DNA from: an uncultured Pelagibacteraceae bacterium
GTDB taxonomy: Bacteria; Pseudomonadota; Alphaproteobacteria; Pelagibacterales; Pelagibacteraceae
Length of the DNA: 64,000 bases
NCBI GenBank assembly: GCA_902576375.1
Contig: CACGUZ010000001.1
Coordinates: 124,001 to 188,000, forward strand
Direction of reading: 5' to 3'
This document shows positions 53,144 through 64,000 of this stretch, piece after piece. The translations under genes and the position numbers were made by a program. The notes under the pieces were generated by a model that ran no database searches, was not told the origin of the DNA, and saw only the letters and a program-made list of their open reading frames with translations. Position 1 is the stretch's first letter. Every line of letters starts with the position of its first letter.

Positions 53144-54379
53144 TTATTTACAAATTTCTTTATAAGTTTTGTGTAAGATATCTACCCCTACAAAATGTAA
53201 ATTTTGAATTATTTTTTTGGATACGTTTTTTTTCTTTAAAGTTTTGTTAAGCACAGAAGCCAGTTGTTTTTGATCAATTATTTTGTTAGTTACATTTTTT
53301 TTTTTAAGAAATTCATAGATCTCTTTAAAATTTGAAACATTTGGACCATGCATTATGTTACATCCATACCTTACTGCTTCCAGAGGGTTTTGTCCGCCAT
53401 GTTTTATTAATGAACCTCCAAGAAATACATTTTTACATACTTTATAAAATGATTTAGTTTTTCCGTATGAGTTTACTAAATACACGTCAGTATTCGGGCT
53501 TATTCTTTTTTTAGGCTCATCTAAATGAACATTAAGGTTCATTTTAATAAGTTGGTCTTTAATTGATGAAACTCTATTAATATGCCTTGGTATAATTATA
53601 GTTAAAAGATTTTTGTGTTTTTTCATTAATAATAAATGAGTTTTTCCGCAAATTTCTTCCTCATAATTATGCGTGCTTGATGCACACCATGAACTTCTTG
53701 AAAATATAAATTTTTTTAAATTTTTGTTTAAATTCATACCTTCATTTTCTGATTGACTATATTTAAGATTACCGATTAGTTTTACATTTTTAGCTCCAAG
53801 TCTTTTTAAAAAGTTTTTAGACTCTTTGCTGGATGATAAGCACAAACTAAATTTACCAAATATTGACTTAGCAAACTCTGGAAAAATTAACCACCTATCA
53901 AAAGTTTTTTTGGTTATTCGACCATTCAACAAAATAATTGGAATATTCATTTCATAAAGATTATTTAAAGTATTAGGCCATATTTCTGAGTCAATAAAAA
54001 AAACTTTTGAAGGTTTCCAGTAACTGATAAATTTTTTTGATATAAAATTACAATCAATTGGAAAAAATTGATGTATTGTTTTTTTGAATTTAAATTTCTT
54101 AATAATATAAGAAGAACTTTTAGTATTAGAGGTAATCAAAATTTGACTAACTTTTTTATTTTTTTCAAATTTTTCTATTAATGGTATTATACTCTGAATT
54201 TCTCCTACACTCGCACCATGAAACCAGATTAACTTCCCATCATTTCTTTTTTTTGAAAAAAACCCAAATTTTTCTTTAAATCTTTTGTAATCCTCTTTAC
54301 CTTTAATCAATCTTATAATGAGAATTATTGGCGATAATAATAATAAAAAATTTATTAAAATTTTATAAAAAAAAAACAT
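53144..54379 (-). CDS. waaA: Kdo transferase (3-deoxy-D-manno-octulosonic acid transferase)
   Basis: A 411-residue GT-B glycosyltransferase that adds Kdo to lipid IVA on the cytoplasmic face. It has an N-terminal helix, WFHGASVGEIQSIIPLIEKF with the catalytic glutamate, FIDSEIWPN, LLNGRITKKTF, IIPRHINRVSSI and FLGGSLIKHGGQNPLEAVRYG. It begins at the last base of the msbA stop and is followed by lpxK after five bases. Confidence 0.93.
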   Translation of the reverse strand: MFFFYKILINFLLLLSPIILIIRLIKGKEDYKRFKEKFGFFSKKRNDGKLIWFHGASVGEIQSIIPLIEKFEKNKKVSQILITSNTKSSSYIIKKFKFKKTIHQFFPIDCNFISKKFISYWKPSKVFFIDSEIWPNTLNNLYEMNIPIILLNGRITKKTFDRWLIFPEFAKSIFGKFSLCLSSSKESKNFLKRLGAKNVKLIGNLKYSQSENEGMNLNKNLKKFIFSRSSWCASSTHNYEEEICGKTHLLLMKKHKNLLTIIIPRHINRVSSIKDQLIKMNLNVHLDEPKKRISPNTDVYLVNSYGKTKSFYKVCKNVFLGGSLIKHGGQNPLEAVRYGCNIMHGPNVSNFKEIYEFLKKKNVTNKIIDQKQLASVLNKTLKKKNVSKKIIQNLHFVGVDILHKTYKEICK

Positions 54380-56130
54380 TATGTTTTTATTTGTTTATTA
54401 TAAAAATTTTTATAAATTGATGATTTTGTCATTAAATCTTCATGATTTCCCTCCGCAACAACATGGCCCGAGTCGATAACATAGATTTTATCTGAATTTA
54501 AAATTGTTGAAAGTCTATGCGCTATAACGATGGTAGTTCTATTTTTAGTTAGATAATTTATTGCCTTTTGTATTTTATCTTCTGTTTCTGCATCAAGAGA
54601 AGAAGTAGCTTCATCAAGCAATATAATTTTACTTTTTTTTAATATTGCTCTAGCAATAGATAGTCTCTGTTTTTCCCCTCCAGACAATCTTATGCCATTT
54701 TCTCCAATCTTCGTGTCGTATTTATCTTTAAGTTTTTCAATAAATTCTGAAGCAAAAGATAATTTCGCTGCATTATATATTTCATCGTCTGTTGCATCCA
54801 TATCAGCATAAGCAATATTATTTTTAATAGTATCATCGAATAAATTTGTATCTTGACTAACAAATGATATATTTTCTCTCAAGGAAACTAACTTAGTTTT
54901 ATAAATTGATTGATTATCTATTGTAATATCACCATTTTCAGCATCATATATTCTTGGTATTAAATTTAATATTGTTGATTTTCCACTTCCACTATAACCA
55001 ACCAAGGCAGTCATCTTTCCGCCTTGCATTTCTAAATTTATATTTTTCAAAGTTGTTTTTTTTGTAATTTCATCACTTATATTATCATATGAAAATTCTA
55101 TATTTTTGAATTTGATATTTCCCTCGTTTAAATCCAAGTTTTTATCATCAATGTTTTTTTTTAATTTTGATTTTTCATCAATAATTGGCAATATTCTTTT
55201 TGCTGAAACAAGACCATTATTAATTACTATATTTAGAGTAGCTAAGGATCGAACTGGTTGATAAGCAAGCATCATAGCAGCTAAAAAAGAGAAAAAATTA
55301 CTAATATCAATCTGATCTTTCATAATAAGTCTTCCAGCATAATAAATTAAAATAGCTATTACTATTCCAGTCATTGTTTCCATAATTGGTGAAGCTCTAA
55401 CGAAAACAATTCCCATTTTTTTTGTTTTTTCTTTAACATTATTTAAAAAAACACTCGCTCTATTCTTTTCATACATTTCTTTTTGAAATATTTTAATTAA
55501 TTTATGATTTTTAAAAACTTCGATAAGGTAAGAGCTTAAAACACCTGCCCATTCCATTTGCTGAAAAGAAACTTTAGTTATTCTTTTTCCAAGAGATCTA
55601 GCGGCTAAATAAGCTAAGGGTATCATTATAATTGCTATTAAAGATAGTTCCCAGTTTTGATAAAACATAACACTTAATAAACCAATTAATGTGAGAGTAT
55701 CTTTAAAAACATTTAAAATTGCGGTACTAATTAAGTTTGTCAGGTGAGCTACATCGTTTGTTAAATTAGAAATAAATTTTCCACTGTGTTTATTGTCAAT
55801 TAGTTTTGTATCTGCATCTATTAAATTATTAAGCATATTAACTTGAACATCTTTTCTTACTTCTTCAGATACACCAATCATTATTACCTTAGCGATGTAA
55901 AGCGATAGTCCTTTCACAGCAAAAGCAACTACAATCAATATCGGTATGATAATTATCAAAGTTTGATCCTTGTTCATAAAAATCTGTTTAATTGCAGGGT
56001 CTAAAAGATATGCTATAGAGGAGGTGCTCCCAGCAACAGCTACAGAAAGTAATAAGGCAATGATAATTTTTTTTAAATGTTTCTTTGTGTAATCATGGTA
56101 AAGTCTTTTTAATATCTGAATATCTGTCAT
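54379..56130 (-). CDS. msbA: Lipid A export ABC transporter MsbA-like
   Basis: A 583-residue half transporter with six membrane helices followed by a nucleotide-binding domain: Walker A VGYSGSGKSTIL, Q loop SFVSQDTNLF, signature LSGGEKQRLSIARA, Walker B IILLDEATSSLD and switch AHRLSTI. Placement directly before waaA and lpxK makes MsbA the likely role, flipping lipid A core across the inner membrane. Other exporters share the fold. It overlaps ubiA by one base. Confidence 0.9.
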   Translation of the reverse strand: MTDIQILKRLYHDYTKKHLKKIIIALLLSVAVAGSTSSIAYLLDPAIKQIFMNKDQTLIIIIPILIVVAFAVKGLSLYIAKVIMIGVSEEVRKDVQVNMLNNLIDADTKLIDNKHSGKFISNLTNDVAHLTNLISTAILNVFKDTLTLIGLLSVMFYQNWELSLIAIIMIPLAYLAARSLGKRITKVSFQQMEWAGVLSSYLIEVFKNHKLIKIFQKEMYEKNRASVFLNNVKEKTKKMGIVFVRASPIMETMTGIVIAILIYYAGRLIMKDQIDISNFFSFLAAMMLAYQPVRSLATLNIVINNGLVSAKRILPIIDEKSKLKKNIDDKNLDLNEGNIKFKNIEFSYDNISDEITKKTTLKNINLEMQGGKMTALVGYSGSGKSTILNLIPRIYDAENGDITIDNQSIYKTKLVSLRENISFVSQDTNLFDDTIKNNIAYADMDATDDEIYNAAKLSFASEFIEKLKDKYDTKIGENGIRLSGGEKQRLSIARAILKKSKIILLDEATSSLDAETEDKIQKAINYLTKNRTTIVIAHRLSTILNSDKIYVIDSGHVVAEGNHEDLMTKSSIYKNFYNKQIKT

Positions 56131-56996
56131 TAAAGTAACTTTCCAATAAGAAGTATTAAGAAAACTAAGATTCCTAAAAAATTATTAGATTTAAATATTT
56201 CTAAACAAGCTGAGGGTGAATTTTGTCTAAACTTTTTTAATTGTAAATAGTACATCTGTAAAAAAATCATAATTAATGAAACAAAATATAATTTACTAAA
56301 CTCCTCTAAAAATCCTACTAAAATTAAACTTGAGAGAAATATTGTGTAACATAAATATAAAAATATGATTGGGTTAGATTTAAATTTTATTGATGTTGAT
56401 TTAATTCCTATTATTTCGTCATCTTTTATGTCTTGAAATCCGTAAATTGTATCGTACCCAAGTGTCCAAAATATGGCTCCAAAATAAAATATAATTGGTA
56501 TTAAATTAATTTCAGCGTTAATTGAGGTCCAACCTAAAATTAAACCATAATTAAATGTAATTCCTAAAAAAAGTTGTGGCCAATATGTAAATCTTTTCAT
56601 TAAGGGATAGGTAAAAGCTAGTGGCATGGAAGCTAATGCAATAATTATTGTAAATAGATTAAAATTAATAAGTACAAAAAAAGCCATGATACACAAAAAT
56701 CCTGAATAAAATATCGCAAGTTCAACAGATATTCTTCCTGAAGCTATTGGTCTATCCTTAGTTCTTAAAACTCTTTTATCAAATTTTCTATCGAGTATGT
56801 CATTAACGATGCATCCTGCTGAACGCATCAATACTGAACCTAAAAAAAATAATAATAGATAAAAAAAATAATCATATTTATTTAATGAAAAATCGTAAGC
56901 TATCGTAAGACCCCATGCACATGGCCAAAATAATAGCATGTATCCAATCGGCTTTTTTAGTCTAGTAAGTTCTACGAAAAGATTTAATTGGTTCAT
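56130..56996 (-). CDS. ubiA: 4-hydroxybenzoate polyprenyltransferase
   Basis: A 288-residue membrane prenyltransferase of ubiquinone synthesis, with about eight helices. The first Asp-rich substrate motif is NDILDRKFDKRVLRTKDRP and the second is YDTIYGFQDIKDDEIIG, both binding magnesium-diphosphate. It is first in the minus-strand envelope cluster; co-transcription with msbA is likely although the pathways differ. A 52-base gap separates it from the divergent DUF2721 gene. Confidence 0.93.
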   Translation of the reverse strand: MNQLNLFVELTRLKKPIGYMLLFWPCAWGLTIAYDFSLNKYDYFFYLLLFFLGSVLMRSAGCIVNDILDRKFDKRVLRTKDRPIASGRISVELAIFYSGFLCIMAFFVLINFNLFTIIIALASMPLAFTYPLMKRFTYWPQLFLGITFNYGLILGWTSINAEINLIPIIFYFGAIFWTLGYDTIYGFQDIKDDEIIGIKSTSIKFKSNPIIFLYLCYTIFLSSLILVGFLEEFSKLYFVSLIMIFLQMYYLQLKKFRQNSPSACLEIFKSNNFLGILVFLILLIGKLL

Positions 56997-57048
56997 AAGA
57001 TTTTACTTGTAAATAACAAAGGCAAGATTGATAATCAAACTGATTCGT

Positions 57049-57453
57049 ATGAATATTGATTATACTGTAACTGCATTAATGTTTCCTGCAATACCATTGA
57101 TGATGGCAGTCTATAGTAATAGATTTCACTCATTAAGTATCCTTATTAGACAACTTCATGATGAACATGTGTATGAGAAGCACATACCACCTGAGTGGAA
57201 AAAACAGTTTATAAATTTAAGTGGAAGGATAACTCTTTTAAGATGGACAATTTTATTTGCGTCTTTTGGCTTTCTGTTTAACATGTTAACTGTTTTCGCC
57301 TTATACTTTGATGAAGTTTTTATAGCGAGGATTATTTTCGGGTCGTGTTGTTTGTCGATGATTATTTCAATAATATTTTTTATTAGAGAAATCCATATCT
57401 CAACGAATGCTCTTAAGTTACATATGTCCGATATGGATGTAAATTTAGATTAA
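57049..57453 (+). CDS. DUF2721 membrane protein
   Basis: A 134-residue membrane protein of the DUF2721 family from ATG 57049 (the ORF track's TTG start at 57028 adds seven unlikely residues). Helices are at the N terminus (ALMFPAIPLMMAVYSN, then SILIRQLH) and in the C-terminal half (LRWTILFASFGFLFNMLTVF and IIFGSCCLSMIISIIFFI). Function is unknown. Its stop is shared with the convergent quinone oxidoreductase through TTAA at 57450-57453. Confidence 0.8.
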   Translation: MNIDYTVTALMFPAIPLMMAVYSNRFHSLSILIRQLHDEHVYEKHIPPEWKKQFINLSGRITLLRWTILFASFGFLFNMLTVFALYFDEVFIARIIFGSCCLSMIISIIFFIREIHISTNALKLHMSDMDVNLD

Positions 57454-58421
57454 GGAACTATAACTGCTGGACCAGTTAAAATTCTTGCTTCTAAATCTTT
57501 ATGAGCTTGAGCAGCATCCTGAAGTGAATACTTCTTTGAAATTTCAACATTAAATTTTTTTGATATGAGAGCATCAAAAACTTTCTTTGCAGACTCTACA
57601 AGCTCTTCTCTTTTTATAGTGTAATGAGCAATAGATGGTCTTGTAAAAAAAAGACCTTTTGCATTTATATCTTTTTTAACATCTATGGTATCAACATAAC
57701 CTGATGCATTCCCAAAAGCTACCATCATTCCTCTAATCTTTAATGTTTCGATTGATCCTTTGAAAGTTTTGATACCAACACCATCGTAAACAACATCAAT
57801 AGCGTTTTTACCAACAATTTTTTCAACCTCATTAACAAAATTTTTTTCAGAATAATTAATTACATGATGGCAACCATTTTTTTTAGCAATCTCCTCTTTG
57901 GCTTTTGAGCCCACAGTTCCAATAACTTCAGCACCTAATGCATTAGCCCATGGACATAAAATCTGGCCAAGTCCACCTGCAGCGGCATGATATAAAACTT
58001 TATCACCCTTTTTTAATGGATATGCTCTATGTAATAAGTACTCTGCAGTAATTCCTTTTAATGTAATGCAAGATGCTACCTCGTCGGAGACTTCATCTGG
58101 AACAGATACTAATTTTTCCTCAGACATTATTTGTTTTTCTGAATAAGCACCGATAGGCATTGATGCATGAGTAACTCTATCACCAACTTTAAATAATTTT
58201 ACCTCAGATCCAACTTCTTCAATTACTCCGCAAGCTTCAAGTCCTATACCGCTAGGCAATGGGATTGGATAAAGACCTGTTCGATGATAAATATCTATAA
58301 AATTTAGACCAATTGATAAATTTTTAATCAACACCTCTTTTGGTCCAGGCTTCCCTAATTCTACATCTTTAATAATTAAAACTTCTGGTCCACCAAATTT
58401 ATCTATTTGAACTGATTTCAT
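57450..58421 (-). CDS. qor: Quinone oxidoreductase, MDR family
   Basis: A 323-residue zinc-free medium-chain dehydrogenase/reductase. IDIYHRTGLYPIPLPSGIGLEACG is the diagnostic quinone reductase start, and the nucleotide-binding loop is LYHAAAGGLGQILCPWANALGA. It probably reduces quinones or enals with NADPH. It starts three bases after the pirin gene on the minus strand, forming a small operon with pirin. Confidence 0.9.
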   Translation of the reverse strand: MKSVQIDKFGGPEVLIIKDVELGKPGPKEVLIKNLSIGLNFIDIYHRTGLYPIPLPSGIGLEACGVIEEVGSEVKLFKVGDRVTHASMPIGAYSEKQIMSEEKLVSVPDEVSDEVASCITLKGITAEYLLHRAYPLKKGDKVLYHAAAGGLGQILCPWANALGAEVIGTVGSKAKEEIAKKNGCHHVINYSEKNFVNEVEKIVGKNAIDVVYDGVGIKTFKGSIETLKIRGMMVAFGNASGYVDTIDVKKDINAKGLFFTRPSIAHYTIKREELVESAKKVFDALISKKFNVEISKKYSLQDAAQAHKDLEARILTGPAVIVP

Positions 58422-58424
58422 TAT

Positions 58425-59261
58425 CTACTTTACAAATGTACCATTATGATAATCTTGAACAGCCTGCAAGATTTCTGCTTTAGTGTTCATTACAAATGGT
58501 CCACCTCTAGCTATTTCCTCATTTATAGGTTTACCTGAAATAACTAAGAATTTTGCATCAGATTGTGCTTTGACTTTTAAATCCTCACCTCTCGATAGTA
58601 AGATCAAAGTACTATCCTTGACTTTTTCATGTTCTTTTTCACCAATTTTTATTTCACCTTTTATGAGATAGATAAATGTATTGTGCGTAGATGGAAGGCT
58701 AAATTTAAAATTTTTGTTTTTATTTAGTTTAACATCAAAATAAACAGGTTCGACATTATGACCTTTAACTGGACCATCAGCTTTTTCAAATTTACCCGCA
58801 ATAACTTTTACTTGCTTATCATTATCTTTGTGAACACTCATTTTATCTGCATCAATATAAATATATTCTGGTTTACTCATTTTTAATTTTGCTGGCATAT
58901 TTATCCATAATTGAAACCCATGAAGTTTTCCCTCTTTCATAGCAGGCATTTCAGAATGAATAATTCCACTTCCTGTTTTCATCCATTGAACATCCCCAGC
59001 AGTCATTCTACCTTTTCCGCCAGTACTGTCTTCATGCTCAAAATCACCAGCAAGCATATAAGTGACAGTTTCAATTCCTCTATGTGGATGTGGAGGAAAT
59101 CCTGCAATATAATCTTCACTATTCTCTGAACCAAATTCATCTAGCATTAAAAAAGGATCAAAATAATTTGGTTCAATACCAATACTTCTTTTTAATTTAA
59201 CTCCAGCTCCATCTGATGCTGGAATAGGATCAATAATTTTATTTACTTCAATATTTTTCAT
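58425..59261 (-). CDS. Pirin family protein
   Basis: A 278-residue double-cupin protein. The N-terminal cupin holds the metal ligands in FPPHPHRGIETVTYMLAGD and the GSGIIHSEMP motif, and the C-terminal cupin is degenerate, as in pirins. Some bacterial pirins are quercetin dioxygenases; others affect redox metabolism. It is preceded by a 36-base gap to the CDGSH gene on the same strand. Confidence 0.93.
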   Translation of the reverse strand: MKNIEVNKIIDPIPASDGAGVKLKRSIGIEPNYFDPFLMLDEFGSENSEDYIAGFPPHPHRGIETVTYMLAGDFEHEDSTGGKGRMTAGDVQWMKTGSGIIHSEMPAMKEGKLHGFQLWINMPAKLKMSKPEYIYIDADKMSVHKDNDKQVKVIAGKFEKADGPVKGHNVEPVYFDVKLNKNKNFKFSLPSTHNTFIYLIKGEIKIGEKEHEKVKDSTLILLSRGEDLKVKAQSDAKFLVISGKPINEEIARGGPFVMNTKAEILQAVQDYHNGTFVK

Positions 59262-59297
59262 AAGATTAAAATAGTTATTCTATTTCGATTTGCAATA

Positions 59298-59537
59298 TTA
59301 CTTTTTGTTATGCGAGCCATCACAAAAAGGTTGATCGTTTGTTTGTTTGCATACACAAAAGAACACTCTTTTTGTTAATTCAGCTTTATAAGCCAAGGGT
59401 TTGAATTCTGTCCCTTTATGCGAACCATCACAAAATGGCTGCTTAGAACTTTTACCACAGCTACACCAGAAATAAGATTTTCCCTGTTCAACTTCTATAG
59501 CTAATGCGTTATCTCCAGCTCTTTGTCCTTTATTCAT
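59298..59537 (-). CDS. Tandem CDGSH iron-sulfur protein
   Basis: A 79-residue protein with two CDGSH motifs: CSCGKSSKQPFCDGSH and CVCKQTNDQPFCDGSH. Each supplies the three-cysteine, one-histidine set for a [2Fe-2S] cluster, so the protein should carry two clusters. It could transfer electrons or clusters, or sense redox state. It lies 17 bases after the dehalogenase-like gene, upstream of pirin and quinone oxidoreductase; together they look like a redox operon. Confidence 0.9.
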   Translation of the reverse strand: MNKGQRAGDNALAIEVEQGKSYFWCSCGKSSKQPFCDGSHKGTEFKPLAYKAELTKRVFFCVCKQTNDQPFCDGSHNKK

Positions 59538-59554
59538 ATTATCTGCATTTTAAT

Positions 59555-60217
59555 TTAAATTAAATTAACAAGCTCGCTTAAATTTTTAACTTGATTTTTA
59601 GGTTTGTAATCAAGATTGTCAAAGATATTATTATTACGGTTTACCCAAATAGAATGATAACCATAATTTCCACCTCCTGAAACATCCCAAGTGTTTGCAC
59701 TTAAGAAAGCTATTTCATTGCTTTTAATTTTGTACTTTTTGATAGGCAATTCATAAACTTTAGAGTCTGGTTTATAAATTCCAACTTCCTCTATTGAAAA
59801 TAAATCATCGAATAGATTATCTAAATTATTACTCTCAACTAACTCTTTTAAAAGAGATGGGGTTCCATTTGAAAGTATAGCTAATTTAAAATTCTTTTCT
59901 TTTAATTTTTTAAGAGTTTCTGGAACCTCCTTAAAAGGTGAAAGAACTTTATATAAATTCAATAATTCACTTTTCATTGAAGAGTCAATATCAAAAGTTT
60001 TCATTGATTTATTTAAACTATCCTCTGTAATTTGCCAAAAATCCTTGTGTCTTCCCATAAGACTTCTAAGCCAGGTGTATTCTAGCTGAGTTGTTCTCCA
60101 AAAATTTGCAAAACCTTCCCACTTAGCTCCAATCTTGTCTTTACATTTTTCAGCAGCTGAATTGACATCAAACAATGTGCCATAAGCATCAAAAATTATT
60201 GCTTTAATATTTTTCAT
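59555..60217 (-). CDS. Haloacid dehalogenase type II-like HAD hydrolase
   Basis: A 220-residue HAD protein of the L-2-haloacid dehalogenase group. The nucleophile Asp is in FDAYGTLFDV, RTTQLEYTWLRSLMGRH and LSNGTPSLL are the family's substrate-side motifs, motif III is in KPDSKVYELP, and AFLSANTWDVSGG is the dehalogenase-type C-terminal loop. Whether it removes halide from organic acids or acts as a phosphatase cannot be told by eye. Its ATG is 17 bases from divergent rsmE. Confidence 0.83.
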   Translation of the reverse strand: MKNIKAIIFDAYGTLFDVNSAAEKCKDKIGAKWEGFANFWRTTQLEYTWLRSLMGRHKDFWQITEDSLNKSMKTFDIDSSMKSELLNLYKVLSPFKEVPETLKKLKEKNFKLAILSNGTPSLLKELVESNNLDNLFDDLFSIEEVGIYKPDSKVYELPIKKYKIKSNEIAFLSANTWDVSGGGNYGYHSIWVNRNNNIFDNLDYKPKNQVKNLSELVNLI

Positions 60218-60234
60218 AAATTAACTTAACACAA

Positions 60235-60936
60235 ATGAGTAATATTAGATTATTTTTTTCAGATACTATATCAGTAAACATGATTGATAAACTCGATAAA
60301 GGTCAATCACATTATTTAAGCAAAGTAATGAGAGTAAAAGAAAATGAGGTTTTCTCATTATTTAATAAAGAGGGAGAGTGGGAGGCAAAAGTTTTAGGAA
60401 TATTCAAAAATATTGTTGAATTTAAAATAATAAAACAACTAAGACAAAAAGAGATAACCAAAGAATTATGGTTAGCATTTTCTCCTATAAAATCAAACTA
60501 TCAGAATTTTATGCTGCAAAAAGCAACAGAGCTTGGAGTATCAAAATTTTTACCAATTATTTTTGATAGAACAGTTGTTAGAAAAATTAACAAAGATCGC
60601 ATCAAAAAAATTGTAATTGAGGCAAGTGAACAATCAAACCGTATTAATGTGCCAACAATTGAAGAGGCTCAAGATTTAAATAGTTTTTTAAAAAAAAATA
60701 TAATGGATCTAATTTTTACAGATTTAAATTCAAGTATTAAAAAAATTGATAAATCGAAATTTACAGATAAGCCTATTTGTATAATCATAGGTCCTGAGGG
60801 AGATTTTTCAGAGACTGAAAGAGAGAAGATTCTCTCTTTTAAGGGCGCTCAACCTATTAAAATAAATGAGAATATTTTAAGGTCAGAAACCGCAGTCATA
60901 TCTGCAATTTCGATCGTAAATTATGTGATTAATTGA
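60235..60936 (+). CDS. rsmE: 16S rRNA (uracil(1498)-N(3))-methyltransferase
   Basis: A 233-residue SPOUT methyltransferase. The N-terminal PUA-like part has GQSHYLSKVMRVKENEVF, the body has FSPIKSNYQNFMLQKATELGV and EASEQSNRINVP, and the SAM knot is CIIIGPEGDFSETERE followed by ENILRSETAVISAISI. It methylates U1498 in the small-subunit rRNA. It is separate from the cox operon by 60 bases. Confidence 0.93.
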   Translation: MSNIRLFFSDTISVNMIDKLDKGQSHYLSKVMRVKENEVFSLFNKEGEWEAKVLGIFKNIVEFKIIKQLRQKEITKELWLAFSPIKSNYQNFMLQKATELGVSKFLPIIFDRTVVRKINKDRIKKIVIEASEQSNRINVPTIEEAQDLNSFLKKNIMDLIFTDLNSSIKKIDKSKFTDKPICIIIGPEGDFSETEREKILSFKGAQPIKINENILRSETAVISAISIVNYVIN

Positions 60937-60996
60937 TAAATTGTCGCGAAAACTAAAGTGTAATTTTTATAAAAGAGCTTTATATAGCTATTTAAA

Positions 60997-63446
<2,450 letters not shown>

Positions 63447-63466
63447 GAATAAAAGCTTTAAAATTG

Positions 63467-64000
63467 ATGAGTAGTTCAAAATTAAAAAAAGATAATCTGT
63501 CTCAAGAAGACTTACTAAATTTTTCTGAATTATTTAAATTGATGAAACCAAGAGTAATGTCGCTTGTGATATTTACTTGTGCGGTTGGATTATTAACAGC
63601 CCCAATTATGGTTTCAACTCAAGATGCAATAATTGGAATATTACTAGTTTCAATGGGCGCAGGAGCAGCAGGAGCATTAAACATGTGGTATGAGTCTGAT
63701 CTTGATGCTTTAATGAGTAGAACTTGCCTAAGACCAATACCAACAGGTAAAGTTAATAAAAATCAGGCTCTTATATTTGGAATAACTTTATCGGTTATTT
63801 CAGTAGTTGCACTAGATTATTTTACAAATCGAGTATCTGCAGGAATATTACTTTTTACTATTATATTTTATGTTTTAATTTATACAATTTGGCTGAAAAA
63901 AAGAACCTCACAGAATATTGTTATTGGTGGTGCGGCTGGAGCTCTTCCTCCTGTCATAGGCTGGACTATTGCTACAGGATCTTTATCTCTTGAACCTCTT
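63467..64000 (+). CDS. ctaB: Heme O synthase (protoheme farnesyltransferase), 3' end missing
   Basis: The frame is open from ATG 63467 to the right edge; the ORF track misses it because there is no stop. It starts [19 protein letters not shown] and then [20 protein letters not shown], typical of CtaB/CyoE. The Asp-rich prenyl-diphosphate motif is present as [19 protein letters not shown], with a Glu-Ser in place of the usual Asp-Arg, and [14 protein letters not shown] follows. It farnesylates heme b for oxidase assembly, in the cox operon as expected. Confidence 0.93.
   Translation, partial: MSSSKLKKDNLSQEDLLNFSELFKLMKPRVMSLVIFTCAVGLLTAPIMVSTQDAIIGILLVSMGAGAAGALNMWYESDLDALMSRTCLRPIPTGKVNKNQALIFGITLSVISVVALDYFTNRVSAGILLFTIIFYVLIYTIWLKKRTSQNIVIGGAAGALPPVIGWTIATGSLSLEPL

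Overview
The window is a gene-dense, strongly A/T-rich piece of an alphaproteobacterial chromosome. It looks like the SAR11 clade (Pelagibacterales). That assignment is inference from the low GC, the near absence of intergenic DNA, Lys/Asn/Ile-rich proteins, solitary regulators, and alphaproteobacterial gene sets (ChvG/ChvI, RegA, BamF/DUF3035, TldD/TldE, AmgK/MurU, DUF2093). I see no prophage, insertion sequence, CRISPR array, rRNA or tRNA. No stretch of more than 300 bases lacks a gene; the largest gaps are about 100-145 bases.

Layout. 1-840: the end of rpmB (L28) and a queuosine-precursor transporter. 834-3940 (minus): a polyamine operon of ornithine/lysine decarboxylase, a deoxyhypusine-synthase-like enzyme and a ureohydrolase. 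4085-5192: solitary response regulator RegA and biotin transporter BioY. 5239-13713: polA, the ChvI/ChvG two-component pair, ahcY, then tsaE-amgK-murU (tRNA t6A and cell-wall recycling). 13691-20292: gpmA, a lytic-transglycosylase-like lipoprotein, a two-gene RND efflux system with an unusually small adaptor, a mercaptopyruvate-type sulfurtransferase and msrA. 20328-25364: DMT transporter, AlkA-type glycosylase, DUF1330, a GT17 glycosyltransferase, purine phosphoribosyltransferase, purine permease and a small lipoprotein. 25403-33177: a heat-inducible small chaperone with a sigma-32 promoter and a ROSE-like leader, oligopeptidase B, a membrane J-domain protein, a GT9 glycosyltransferase, a DapA-family enzyme, cyclopropane fatty acid synthase, and two SAR11-like genes of unknown role. 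33167-42771: a DCC protein, tldD-tldE, an FAD oxidoreductase, DUF6134, a YczE-like membrane protein, typA, an unlisted 38-residue basic protein, and groES-groEL.

42895-49289 is one tight plus-strand operon: HAD hydrolase, ribF, ileS, lspA, bamF-like lipoprotein, pgi. 49292-51114 holds rsmD and purD. 51329-56996 (minus) is an envelope cluster ubiA-msbA-waaA-lpxK-lpxL, which implies a Kdo-containing lipopolysaccharide. 57049-60936 holds DUF2721, a quinone oxidoreductase, pirin, a double CDGSH protein, a haloacid-dehalogenase-like enzyme and rsmE. The window closes with coxB-coxA-ctaB, the start of the aa3-type cytochrome c oxidase operon, cut by the right edge.

The most interesting items are the heat-shock control elements (two sigma-32 promoters with identical spacing, plus a very short ROSE-like RNA thermometer), the RND adaptor that lacks its coiled-coil hairpin, the polyamine operon with a deoxyhypusine-synthase-like gene, an uncharacterised Lys-rich coiled-coil protein with a small membrane partner, and extreme compaction in which four convergent gene pairs share a TTAA or TTAG stop tetranucleotide.
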